Assembly (NCBI GenBank): GCA_030151005.1
Contig: JASLES010000306.1
Span: forward strand, 1 to 20,735
DNA length: 20,735 bases
Source of the DNA: Silvimonas sp.
GTDB taxonomy: Bacteria > Pseudomonadota > Gammaproteobacteria > Burkholderiales > Chitinibacteraceae
Reading direction: 5' to 3'
Shown: in pieces, positions 1-8,246 of the stretch
Layout of the letters: every line of letters starts with the position of its first letter
How positions within the stretch are numbered: the first letter of the stretch is position 1
The notes under the pieces: generated by a model
The model's database searches: none
What the model saw: the letters and a program-made list of their open reading frames with translations, nothing else
What the model was told of the DNA's origin: nothing
Made by a program: the position numbers and the translations under genes

Positions 1-615
1 TATCACAACGCTGGTTTTGGCGAAGTGCCGCACAGTGGCTTTCCGGGTGAAGCCGGCGGCATTTTGCGCAACTGGAAAAACTGGCGCCCCATCGAACAAG
101 CCACCATGGCCTTCGGTAACGGGATTTCGGTCAGCCTGATGCAGATGGCGCGTGCTTATCAGATGTTTGCAGATGGTGGCCAGATTCACCCGATCACCTT
201 TACCAAGCTGGTTGCCCCCATGCCGGGCAAACAAGTGATTACCCCGCAATCGGCGCAAGCCATGCGGGACATGATGGAAAGCGTGGTGCAGCCTGGCGGT
301 ACCGGGGTTGCGGCGCGTGTGGTGGGTTACCGCGTCGCCGGTAAGACCGGGACCTCTCACAAACTGGAAAACGGTCAGTATGTGAACAAGTACGTTGCGT
401 CGTTTATTGGTATGGCCCCAGCATCTGACCCCCGTTTGATTATCGCCGTGATGATTGATGACCCGCAGGGCGGCAAGCACTTTGGTGGCTCCGTCGCTGG
501 CCCGGTGTTCAGCAATGTCATGGCTGGCAGTCTGCGTTTGCTGGGCGTGCCGCCCGACGCGCCGACCGACAACATCCTTCTGCCCGCACCCGATGAATCG
601 GATGCAAGGGAATAA
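1..615 (+). CDS. ftsI: Peptidoglycan D,D-transpeptidase FtsI (PBP3), C-terminal part
   Basis: This is the last 204 codons of the septal penicillin-binding protein; the 5' part lies outside the window, and the frame is open from base 1. FtsI crosslinks septal peptidoglycan on the periplasmic face of the inner membrane, working with FtsW. The conserved KTGT box of penicillin-binding transpeptidases is at 343-354, within RVAGKTGTSHK. It is followed by the usual end of the transpeptidase fold (FIGMAPASDPR, then IIAVMIDDP). The upstream segment with ATMAFGNGISVS is also typical of FtsI. The serine nucleophile SxxK and the SxN motif would lie upstream and cannot be seen. The stop codon is 1 nt before the murE ATG, as expected for the first visible gene of the dcw cluster. 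An internal GTG at 25 is not a start. Identification is secure from the motif and the gene order. Confidence 0.95.
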   Translation, partial: YHNAGFGEVPHSGFPGEAGGILRNWKNWRPIEQATMAFGNGISVSLMQMARAYQMFADGGQIHPITFTKLVAPMPGKQVITPQSAQAMRDMMESVVQPGGTGVAARVVGYRVAGKTGTSHKLENGQYVNKYVASFIGMAPASDPRLIIAVMIDDPQGGKHFGGSVAGPVFSNVMAGSLRLLGVPPDAPTDNILLPAPDESDARE

Positions 616-616
616 C

Positions 617-2098
617 ATGAAGCCGCAAACCTGGAATCTTCCCGAGCTGGATCTGGCCGCCATCGATGCGATCGCCGCTGGCCGGGCTGTGCGCGCCGAT
701 AGCCGTCTGGTTGGGCCGGGCGATGTGTTCCTGGCCTTCCAGGGCGAATACGCTGATGGCCGCACTTATATAGATAAGGCCATTGCCGCTGGCGCTGGCG
801 CAGTGCTGTGGGAAGCCGAAGGCTTTACCTGGCAACCAGACTGGGCCACTCCCAATCTGGCGATCCCGCAATTGCGTGCGCAGGCTGGCATTGTTGCGTC
901 ACACCTGATGGGCGATCCGTCTCAGACCTTGTTTGTGGCTGGCGTGACGGGCACCAACGGCAAGACCTCAATCGCCCACTGGCTGGGCCAGGCTTTCAGT
1001 CTGCTGGGCAACAAGACGGGTGTGCTGGGTACCATGGGCAATGGCCTGTGGGGCGAGCTGGAAGCATCCACCCACACCACGCTGGACCCCGTTGCCGTAC
1101 AGCAATGGATGACCCGCTTTCGGGATCAGGGTGCCAGCCACGTTGCCATGGAAGTCTCTTCCCATGGCCTGGCGCAAGCGCGCGTGCATGGCGTTGTGTT
1201 TGACACGGCCGTGTTCACCAATCTCACGCGGGATCACCTGGATTACCACGGCTCCATGGACGCCTACGGTGCCGAAAAGGCCCGGCTGTTTGCCTGGCAA
1301 GGTCTCAAGCATGCCGTGATCAATGTCGATGACGAATTCGGCCGCAAACTGGCTGAGGAAACCACAGCGCAGAACGTACTGACCTATGGCATCGACCAGG
1401 GCGATATCCGCGCTGTTGCTGTGCATGCCTCGCTGGCAGGGCTGGCGCTGGAAATCGACACCCCGCAAGGTCGTTGTAGCGTGGTCAGTGAGTTGATCGG
1501 CCGCTTTAACGTCTACAACCTCTTGGCCACGCTGGGCGTACTACTCAGTGCCGGGGTTGCGTTGAATGAAGCGGCGCGGGTGCTGGGCGAAATCAAACCC
1601 GCCGGTGGCCGCATGCAACGCTTGGGCGGCGGCAAACAACCGCTGGTGGTGGTGGATTACGCCCACACGCCAGACGCACTGGAAAAAGCGCTCTCTACCC
1701 TGCGTGACGCCATGCCGGAAGGCAAGCGCCTTTACTGTGTGTTTGGTTGTGGCGGTGATCGTGATCCTGGCAAGCGCCCCATCATGGGCAAGATTGCGTG
1801 TGATCTGGCGGACAACGTCATCATCACCAGCGACAACCCGCGCTCGGAAAGCCCGCAAAAAATCATTGAAGACATCGTCAAAGGTGTGGAAGGCGTCTAC
1901 GGCCTTGGCGATCACAACTACGCCATCAGCGTGGACCGCCGCCATGCCATCGAAGACACCATTGATCTGGCCGGGCCAGATGACGTGGTGCTGATCGCGG
2001 GCAAGGGTCACGAGACGTATCAGGAAATCAATGGCGTTCGCCACCACTTTGACGATGTCGAAGAAGCGCGCGCTGCACTGGAAAGGAAGTCGCAATAA
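617..2098 (+). CDS. murE: UDP-MurNAc-L-Ala-D-Glu:meso-DAP ligase MurE
   Basis: Cytoplasmic Mur ligase of 493 residues that adds the third amino acid of the peptidoglycan stem peptide, using ATP. The ATP-binding loop GTNGKT is at residues 112-117. The DYAHTPDALEKAL block of the family is present, and the DNPR motif at 406-409 is the known signature for meso-diaminopimelate rather than lysine. The open frame extends back into ftsI (first ATG at 455). I place the start at ATG 617 because AAGGGA (606-611) sits just upstream and MKPQTWNLPEL begins the normal N-terminal domain. An alternative ATG at 602 would add only five residues inside the ftsI end. The stop TAA shares its last A with the murF ATG, giving translational coupling. 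Confidence 0.96.
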   Translation: MKPQTWNLPELDLAAIDAIAAGRAVRADSRLVGPGDVFLAFQGEYADGRTYIDKAIAAGAGAVLWEAEGFTWQPDWATPNLAIPQLRAQAGIVASHLMGDPSQTLFVAGVTGTNGKTSIAHWLGQAFSLLGNKTGVLGTMGNGLWGELEASTHTTLDPVAVQQWMTRFRDQGASHVAMEVSSHGLAQARVHGVVFDTAVFTNLTRDHLDYHGSMDAYGAEKARLFAWQGLKHAVINVDDEFGRKLAEETTAQNVLTYGIDQGDIRAVAVHASLAGLALEIDTPQGRCSVVSELIGRFNVYNLLATLGVLLSAGVALNEAARVLGEIKPAGGRMQRLGGGKQPLVVVDYAHTPDALEKALSTLRDAMPEGKRLYCVFGCGGDRDPGKRPIMGKIACDLADNVIITSDNPRSESPQKIIEDIVKGVEGVYGLGDHNYAISVDRRHAIEDTIDLAGPDDVVLIAGKGHETYQEINGVRHHFDDVEEARAALERKSQ

Positions 2099-3468
2099 TG
2101 CTCACCCTGCGCGAAACTGCGCTGGCCCTGAACGGCGCACTCACTGGCGACGCTGACCTGGTATTTAGCCGCGTCAGCACGGATAGCCGTGACATCAAGC
2201 CGGGCGACCTGTTCGTGGCGCTCAAAGGCGAGCGCTTTGACGGCCACGACCACGCCGCTGCCGCCCTGGCGCAAGGGGCCGTTGCGGTGCTGGTTGAGCG
2301 TGAAGTACCTGGCACCGCCATCGTCGTGCCCGATACCCTGGCTGCACTGGGCCAGTTGGGTGCGTTCTGGCGCAATCGCATGAGCGATCTGAAAGTGATC
2401 GCCGTGACGGGCAGCAACGGCAAGACCACGGTCAAAGAGATGATTGCCACTGTACTGGCGCACTCTGCCGGTGCCGAGGCCGTGCTGGCCACGCGTGGCA
2501 ATCTGAACAACCACATTGGCGTGCCGCTGACACTCCTGAGCCTTAAGCCGGAACACCGCTACGCCGTCGTCGAAATGGGCATGAACCATTTTGGCGAGAT
2601 CGACTACCTGACGCATCTGGCCAGCCCGGATGTCGCCCTTGTGAATAACGCGCTGCGTGCTCACCTCGAAGCTTTGGGCTCGGTGGAGGGCGTGGCGCGC
2701 GCCAAGGGCGAAATCTTTGGCGGCCTCAAAGATCGTGGCACGGCGGTGATCAATGCCGATGACCCGCACGCTGAACTGTGGAGCCAGCTTGCCATGGGCA
2801 AGCGCCAGATCAGTTTTGGCCTGAAATCAGCTGAGGTTCATGCGCGTGAAGTGCATGAAACCAATGAAGGCAGCCAGTTCATTCTGGGCACAGGCATCGA
2901 CGAAACCCACGTGCTGTTGCCGGTACCCGGTTTGCACAATGTGCGCAATGCTCTCGCCGCAGCCGCAGCAGCGTCGGCGCTTGGTCTGACGGTGGATGAG
3001 ATCGCTGCGGGCCTGGCCAGCTACAAGGGCGTAAAAGGCCGGCTGGAACGCAAGAGTGCCGCCAATGGCGCCGTGCTGATCGACGATACCTACAACGCCA
3101 ATCCGGATTCCATGCGCGCCGCCATCGACGTGCTGACCGGCATGAGCGCCACCAGCGGCAAGCCTTCGATCCTGGTGCTGGGCGATATGGGTGAAGTGGG
3201 TACCGAGAAAGTTGAACGCCATATCGAGATCGGCCAGTACGCCAAAGACAAGGGCGTGCAGCAACTGTTCACCCTGGGTGCTGACATGGCCCACGCTGCC
3301 GCCGCGTTTGGCAGTACGCACTACGCCAGTCTGGAAGATCTGCTCGCGGCACTGAACAAAGTCGTAACCCCAGACGGCATTGTGCTGGTGAAAGGCTCGC
3401 GCTTCATGCAGATGGAGCGCGTCGTCAAAGCGCTGCAAGGCAATAACAACAATAAAAAGGATGCCTGA
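2098..3468 (+). CDS. murF: UDP-MurNAc-tripeptide:D-Ala-D-Ala ligase MurF
   Basis: Cytoplasmic Mur ligase of 456 residues that attaches the D-Ala-D-Ala dipeptide and so completes the UDP-MurNAc-pentapeptide. The P-loop GSNGKTT is at residues 105-111. It is followed by the GNLNNHIGVPLTLL and EMGMNHFGEI blocks typical of MurF, and later by DDTYNANPDSM and VLGDMGEVG, which define the C-terminal domain. Length fits the family. The start overlaps the murE stop by 1 nt (TAATG), and AAGGAAG (2083-2089) gives a good ribosome-binding site inside murE. Its partner Ddl, which makes the dipeptide substrate, is encoded about 6 kb downstream in the same cluster. A 3-nt gap and an A-rich Shine-Dalgarno stretch (AAAAAGG) lead into mraY. 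Confidence 0.96.
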   Translation: MLTLRETALALNGALTGDADLVFSRVSTDSRDIKPGDLFVALKGERFDGHDHAAAALAQGAVAVLVEREVPGTAIVVPDTLAALGQLGAFWRNRMSDLKVIAVTGSNGKTTVKEMIATVLAHSAGAEAVLATRGNLNNHIGVPLTLLSLKPEHRYAVVEMGMNHFGEIDYLTHLASPDVALVNNALRAHLEALGSVEGVARAKGEIFGGLKDRGTAVINADDPHAELWSQLAMGKRQISFGLKSAEVHAREVHETNEGSQFILGTGIDETHVLLPVPGLHNVRNALAAAAAASALGLTVDEIAAGLASYKGVKGRLERKSAANGAVLIDDTYNANPDSMRAAIDVLTGMSATSGKPSILVLGDMGEVGTEKVERHIEIGQYAKDKGVQQLFTLGADMAHAAAAFGSTHYASLEDLLAALNKVVTPDGIVLVKGSRFMQMERVVKALQGNNNNKKDA

Positions 3469-3471
3469 CCC

Positions 3472-4557
3472 ATGTTGCTGCTGCTGACTCAATGGCTAGG
3501 CGAATCGATCCGCGCTTTCAACGTGTTCAACTACATCACGTTGCGTGCGGTGCTGGCCATGATTACGTCGCTGGGCATTTCCTGGATGCTGGGCCCCTGG
3601 GTCATCCGCAAGCTGACCGAGATGAAGGTCGGCCAGGCCGTGCGTACGGATGGTCCGCAGACCCATCTGGTGAAAGCCGGCACGCCCACCATGGGCGGTA
3701 CGCTGATTTTGCTGTCGATTGGCATCACCACGCTGTTGTGGGGCGAACTCAACAACAAATATGTCTGGCTGACGCTGATTGTGACGCTGGCGACTGGTGT
3801 CATCGGCTTTATTGATGACTACAAGAAGGTGGCACTGAAGAACCCCAAGGGCTTGTCAGCACGCGCCAAGATGATCGGCCAGTCTGCCATTGCCATTGGT
3901 GCCGGCGTATTCCTTGTGAATGCCGGCCAGTTGCCCTCGCATACCGGGTTCATCATCCCGTTCTACAAGGAAATCCTCTACCCGTTCGGGGCGATTGGTT
4001 TCTGCGTTCTCACGTATTTCGTGATTGTGGGCACATCTAACGCCGTGAACCTGACCGATGGCCTCGATGGCCTGGCAATCATGCCCACCGTGTTTGTTTC
4101 TGGTGCCTTCTGCATTTTTGCCTACGTGGCTGGTAACGCGGTGTTCTCCAGATATCTGGGTATTCCGCACGTACCGGGTGCTGGCGAGCTGGTGATTTTC
4201 TGTGCCGCCATGGCAGGCGCGGGGCTTGGGTTCTTGTGGTTTAACGCCTACCCGGCAGAAGTGTTTATGGGCGACGTCGGCGCGTTGGCGCTGGGTGCTG
4301 GCCTGGGCACCGTGGCGGTTATCGTGCGCCAGGAAATTGTGTTGCTGATCATGGGCGGCGTATTCGTGGTCGAAGCGCTCTCTGTGATGATCCAGGTGGC
4401 CAGCTTCAAGCTCACCGGCAAACGCGTGTTCCGTATGGCACCGCTGCATCACCACTATGAACTCAAGGGCTGGAAAGAAACGCAGGTGGTGGTGCGCTTC
4501 TGGATTATCACCATGCTGTTGGTGCTGGCGGGTCTCGCCACGCTGAAGCTGCGGTAA
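3472..4557 (+). CDS. mraY: Phospho-N-acetylmuramoyl-pentapeptide transferase MraY
   Basis: Integral membrane enzyme of 361 residues that transfers phospho-MurNAc-pentapeptide from UDP to undecaprenyl phosphate, making lipid I. The family's catalytic and Mg-binding motifs are all visible: the aspartate pair D115-D116 in FIDDYKK, NLTDGLDG at 193-200, FMGDVG with D268, and the HHH cluster at 326-328 in PLHHHYE. Many hydrophobic stretches fit the usual ten transmembrane helices. The length matches the family (about 360). It starts 3 nt after murF, and a 17-nt gap with an AGGACAGGA ribosome-binding site follows before murD. The position between murF and murD is the classic dcw order. Confidence 0.97.
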   Translation: MLLLLTQWLGESIRAFNVFNYITLRAVLAMITSLGISWMLGPWVIRKLTEMKVGQAVRTDGPQTHLVKAGTPTMGGTLILLSIGITTLLWGELNNKYVWLTLIVTLATGVIGFIDDYKKVALKNPKGLSARAKMIGQSAIAIGAGVFLVNAGQLPSHTGFIIPFYKEILYPFGAIGFCVLTYFVIVGTSNAVNLTDGLDGLAIMPTVFVSGAFCIFAYVAGNAVFSRYLGIPHVPGAGELVIFCAAMAGAGLGFLWFNAYPAEVFMGDVGALALGAGLGTVAVIVRQEIVLLIMGGVFVVEALSVMIQVASFKLTGKRVFRMAPLHHHYELKGWKETQVVVRFWIITMLLVLAGLATLKLR

Positions 4558-4574
4558 AAGGACAGGACAAGATC

Positions 4575-5993
4575 ATGGCCTGGCAAGGAAAACACTGCAT
4601 CGTCGTAGGGCTCGGAGACTCCGGGCTGGCTGCCGCATGCTGGTTGAATGACCAGGGTGCGCGCGTCAGCGTGGCCGACACCAGCGATGCGCCGCGCAAT
4701 CTGGCCGCGCTCAAAGCTGCGCTGCCGGATGCCGACGTGCGCCTTGGCAAGTTCACCGATGCCACCTTTGCCGATGCTGACGCCCTGATCATGAGTCCAG
4801 GCGTTGCCCTGGCCACTCCCGCCGTTGCCGCTGCCGTGGCGCGCGGCGTGCCAGCGCTGGGGGATGTCGAACTCTTTGCGCAAGCTGTGGCGGGCAGCAA
4901 GGCCAAAGTGATTGCCATTACCGGTTCCAATGGCAAATCCACCGTCACCACCATGGTCGGCAAGATGTGCGAAGCCGCCGGTTTGTCGACCGTGGTCGCC
5001 GGCAACATCGGGCTGCCAGTGCTCGAAGCCCTGGCGCAATGGCAGGCCAAAGGCACACTGCCAGATGTCTTTGTGCTGGAGCTCTCCAGCTTTCAGCTGG
5101 AAACCACTTACTCATTGCAGGCCGATGCCGCCACGGTCCTCAACGTGACCGAAGATCACCTCGACCGCTACAAGGGCATGAGCGATTACGCCGCCACCAA
5201 AGCGCGCGTGTTCAACGGCATGGGTGTGATGGTGCTCAACCGTGAAGACGGCTGGTGCCGTGGCATGACCCAGGCCGGGCGTGATCTGGTCTGGTTTGGC
5301 GCCGATGCCCCACGCAATGGCGCGGAGTACGGTCTGGTCGAACAGGGTGAAGACTTCAGCCTGCGTCTGGGCGATTTTGAATTGATGAAGGCCAGCGAAT
5401 TGCCGCTGGCGGGTTTGCACAATGCGGTCAACGCCCTGGCCGCAATCGCCTTGTGCAAAGCCATTGGCATCGCCACCGGCCCACTCATCACTGCGCTGAA
5501 AGCGTTCAAGGGCTTGCCGCACCGGGTTGAGTTCGTCGCCGAGATCGGCGGCGTGCGTTACTACGACGATTCCAAAGGCACCAACGTTGGCGCGACAGAA
5601 GCCGCGCTCAAAGGCATGACCCAGCCGGTGGTGCTGATTGCTGGCGGTGATGGCAAGGGCCAGGACTTCCGCCCGCTGGTGCCGGCGTGCGAACGTATCT
5701 GCCGCGCCGTGATCCTGATAGGCCGGGATGGCCCGCAAATTGCCGAAGTGTTGAACGACGCGACATCCAGCTTCATTGCAGCTGACGATGATGACGACGA
5801 TGAATCCTTCCTGCCGGTACTGCAAGTGCCCACGCTGGAAATGGCTGTGAGCATCGCCGCCAACATGGCGCAACCGGGCGATGCCGTCTTGTTGTCGCCA
5901 GCGTGTGCCAGCCTGGATATGTTCCGCAACTATCACCACCGCGCCGAAGTGTTTATCGCGGCGGTGAACGCGCTGGCCGGAGGTGCGGCGTGA
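4575..5993 (+). CDS. murD: UDP-MurNAc-L-Ala:D-Glu ligase MurD
   Basis: Cytoplasmic Mur ligase of 472 residues that adds D-glutamate to UDP-MurNAc-L-alanine. The N-terminal Rossmann motif GLGDSGLA is near residues 12-19 and the P-loop GSNGKST is at 117-123. The conserved LELSSFQLE and DHLDRY blocks follow. The C-terminal domain carries the DDSKGTN motif and the LLSPACASLDMFRNY block close to the end. One oddity is a run of six aspartates plus a glutamate (residues 404-410) in the C-terminal domain, between the nucleotide-binding-like segment and the VPTLEMAV helix; MurD proteins normally have a short variable loop there. The GTGA at the end overlaps the ftsW start by 4 nt. Confidence 0.96.
   Translation: MAWQGKHCIVVGLGDSGLAAACWLNDQGARVSVADTSDAPRNLAALKAALPDADVRLGKFTDATFADADALIMSPGVALATPAVAAAVARGVPALGDVELFAQAVAGSKAKVIAITGSNGKSTVTTMVGKMCEAAGLSTVVAGNIGLPVLEALAQWQAKGTLPDVFVLELSSFQLETTYSLQADAATVLNVTEDHLDRYKGMSDYAATKARVFNGMGVMVLNREDGWCRGMTQAGRDLVWFGADAPRNGAEYGLVEQGEDFSLRLGDFELMKASELPLAGLHNAVNALAAIALCKAIGIATGPLITALKAFKGLPHRVEFVAEIGGVRYYDDSKGTNVGATEAALKGMTQPVVLIAGGDGKGQDFRPLVPACERICRAVILIGRDGPQIAEVLNDATSSFIAADDDDDDESFLPVLQVPTLEMAVSIAANMAQPGDAVLLSPACASLDMFRNYHHRAEVFIAAVNALAGGAA
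5979..5984 (+). promoter_or_regulatory. Strong ribosome-binding site that fixes the ftsW start
   Basis: GGAGGT lies 5 nt upstream of the GTG at 5990, inside the murD 3' end. It decides for this GTG over other possible starts: the upstream ATG at 5903, which would sit deep inside murD, and the downstream ATG at 6035. Confidence 0.7.
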
Positions 5994-7180
5994 AACAGTT
6001 GTTCTATCAGGCCCTCAAACGCGTCCGGCCGACCATGGCCGCGTACGATCAGATCCTCCTCTGGACGGTACTGATCTTGCTCGCGTTCGGCCTGGTGATG
6101 GTGTACTCGGCCTCGATCGCCCAGGCGGAAGTCGACAAGGACGTCGGTTTCCGGGCCAATTACTACCTCATCCGCCATTCCATCTTCCTGATTGTGGGTC
6201 TGGTGGCTGGTTTTGTGGCGTTCAATATTTCGACCAAAACCTGGCAGCAATATGCCCCGGCGCTCTTTATTCTGGGCACGCTGTTACTGGCCGTGGTGCT
6301 GGTGCCAGGTATTGGCCGCGAAGTGAACGGTAGCCGGCGCTGGCTCTCGCTGGTGGTGATCAACCTGCAGCCGTCAGAAATCATGAAGTTTGTGGTGCCG
6401 CTGTATGCCGCTGACTACACCGTGCGCAAAGCCGCGTTCATGGGCGGCAACCTGATGGAGAGCATTACCAAGGGCCTGTTGCCCATGCTGGTGGTGATGC
6501 TGGTCGTTGGCGGCCTCTTGCTGCTGGAGCCTGACTTTGGTGCCTTCGCGGTCATTACTGCCATCGCCATGGGTCTGTTGTTCCTGGGCGGTTTCAACTG
6601 GCGCCTGTTTGCCGGTTTGATTGTGATGCTGGCGGTGGGCTTTGTCGGCCTGGTGGTCAGCTCCCCTTACCGGATGCAGCGCGTGCTGGGTTTCCTTGAC
6701 CCGTGGAAAGACCCGTTCGGCAAAGGCTACCAGTTGAGTCACTCGCTGATTGCCTTTGGCCGGGGCGAGTGGACCGGCGTGGGTTTGGGCGCAAGTGTCG
6801 AAAAACTCTCTTACCTGCCAGAAGCGCATACCGACTTCTTGATGGCCATCATCGCGGAAGAACTGGGTTTTGTGGGCGTCGCCTTTGTGGTGGCGCTGTT
6901 TGCATTCCTGGTCCTGCGCGCCTTTTTGATTGGTGTTCAAGCGGCCAAGCTGGACCGCGCCTATCAGGCGCTAGTGGCGCAGGGCATCGGCATCTGGTTC
7001 GGCGTGCAGTCGGTGATCAACATTGGCGTGAACATGGGCCTGATGCCGACCAAGGGCCTGACCCTGCCGCTGCTGTCGTTTGGTGGTTCTGGCATTGTGG
7101 CCAACCTGCTGGCGCTGGGCGTGTTGATGCGCATCGACTTTGAAAACCGCCAGATGATTCGCGGGGTGCGCCATGAGTAA
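5990..7180 (+). CDS. ftsW: Septal peptidoglycan glycosyltransferase FtsW (SEDS family)
   Basis: Polytopic SEDS-family membrane protein of 396 residues that polymerises lipid II into septal glycan chains with FtsI as partner. I chose GTG 5990, which overlaps the murD stop (GTGA) and has a GGAGGT site 5 nt upstream. The protein then begins with a short basic tail, KQLFYQALKRVRP, followed by the first membrane helix. Family landmarks are GREVNGSRRWL (about 109-119), the SHSLIAFGRGEWTGVGLG block, and YLPEAHTDF, whose D282 matches the essential aspartate of FtsW. Near the C-terminus is PTKGLTLPLLSFGGSG. The hydrophobic pattern fits about ten membrane segments. The gene ends 8 nt inside murG, so the two are probably translationally coupled. 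Confidence 0.96.
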   Translation: MKQLFYQALKRVRPTMAAYDQILLWTVLILLAFGLVMVYSASIAQAEVDKDVGFRANYYLIRHSIFLIVGLVAGFVAFNISTKTWQQYAPALFILGTLLLAVVLVPGIGREVNGSRRWLSLVVINLQPSEIMKFVVPLYAADYTVRKAAFMGGNLMESITKGLLPMLVVMLVVGGLLLLEPDFGAFAVITAIAMGLLFLGGFNWRLFAGLIVMLAVGFVGLVVSSPYRMQRVLGFLDPWKDPFGKGYQLSHSLIAFGRGEWTGVGLGASVEKLSYLPEAHTDFLMAIIAEELGFVGVAFVVALFAFLVLRAFLIGVQAAKLDRAYQALVAQGIGIWFGVQSVINIGVNMGLMPTKGLTLPLLSFGGSGIVANLLALGVLMRIDFENRQMIRGVRHE

Positions 7181-8246
7181 GCGCACCTTGATGGTCATGG
7201 CGGGCGGTACTGGCGGGCATATCTTCCCGGCGCTGGCTGTGGCGGACGCCGTGCGGCAGAAAGGTTGGGACGTGGTCTGGCTGGGTGCAGCCGGTGCCAT
7301 GGAAACGCGCATCGTGCCGCAGTACGACATCCAGCTGGAAACCCTGCCGATTACCGGCGTGCGCGGCAAGGGCTTGCTCAAGAAGCTGGCGCAGCCGTGG
7401 GTGCAACTGCGTGCGCTGGCCAAATCCGTGAGCGTGATTTTCCGCTACCGCCCGGATGTGGCCATTGGCTTTGGCGGCTTTACCGGTTTCCCCGGCGGCG
7501 TGGCGACGCGTTTGTTGTGGCTGCCGCTGGTGATCCACGAACAAAACTCCGTGGCAGGCCTGACCAACAAGGCGCTGTCGCGCATTGCCAATCGCGTGTT
7601 GTTTGCGTTTCCGGGTGCGTTCAAGGCCGGTCATAACCGCGCTTGCATCGGTAACCCGGTGCGCGGCGCGATCCTGAATACCGCTGTGCCGGCCGAACGT
7701 TTTGCCGGTCGCACCGGGCCGCTCAAGCTGTTAGTCGTGGGCGGCAGCCTGGGGGCGAAAGTATTTAACGAAGAAGTCCCCAAAGCACTGGCGCAACTGC
7801 CGGTCGAACAGCGGCCGCAGGTGATTCACCAGGCCGGTGAAAAGAATATTGAAGCCCTGCGCGCTAATTACGATGCCGCTGGGGTGAACGCCGATTGCGT
7901 GGCGTTTATCAGCGATATGGCCCAGGCCTATGCCGACGCCGATCTGGTGTTGTGCCGTGCCGGCGCACTGACCGTGTCGGAGCTGGCCTGCGTAGGCGCT
8001 GCCAGCGTGCTGGTGCCGTATCCGCATGCCGTGGACGACCACCAGACCGGCAACGCCCGTTATTTGTCTGATGCCGGCGCAGGCGTGCTGGTGCAACAAA
8101 CCGAATTCACCGCAGCGTGGTTGCTCACGCTGCTGCAACAAACACAACGCGAGCAATGTCTGGCCATGGCAATCAAGGCCAGAGCGCTCGCCCACCCTGA
8201 GGCCACGGCAGAAGTGGTCAAGGTGCTGGAGGAACTGGCAGCATGA
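7173..8246 (+). CDS. murG: UDP-GlcNAc:lipid I N-acetylglucosaminyltransferase MurG
   Basis: GT-B fold, membrane-associated glycosyltransferase of 357 residues that converts lipid I to lipid II on the cytoplasmic face. Visible signatures are the N-terminal glycine-rich loop GGTGGHIFPA at residues 11-20, GFGGFTGFPGG, the HEQN motif (IHEQNSVAG), the second glycine-rich loop VVGGSLGAKVFNE, and the donor-binding block CRAGALTVSEL followed by PYPHAVDDHQTGNA. Length fits the family (about 355). The start lies 8 nt within ftsW. The stop overlaps the murC ATG in an ATGA, and GGAGGAAC inside the murG end serves murC. The position between ftsW and murC is canonical. Confidence 0.96.
   Translation: MSKRTLMVMAGGTGGHIFPALAVADAVRQKGWDVVWLGAAGAMETRIVPQYDIQLETLPITGVRGKGLLKKLAQPWVQLRALAKSVSVIFRYRPDVAIGFGGFTGFPGGVATRLLWLPLVIHEQNSVAGLTNKALSRIANRVLFAFPGAFKAGHNRACIGNPVRGAILNTAVPAERFAGRTGPLKLLVVGGSLGAKVFNEEVPKALAQLPVEQRPQVIHQAGEKNIEALRANYDAAGVNADCVAFISDMAQAYADADLVLCRAGALTVSELACVGAASVLVPYPHAVDDHQTGNARYLSDAGAGVLVQQTEFTAAWLLTLLQQTQREQCLAMAIKARALAHPEATAEVVKVLEELAA

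Noticed and set aside
455..616. Upstream extension of the murE open frame
   Set aside because: It lies inside the ftsI coding end in another frame; MurE has its normal N-terminus and a ribosome-binding site at 617.
5903..5989. Upstream ATG for ftsW
   Set aside because: It lies deep in murD, and GGAGGT clearly marks the GTG at 5990.
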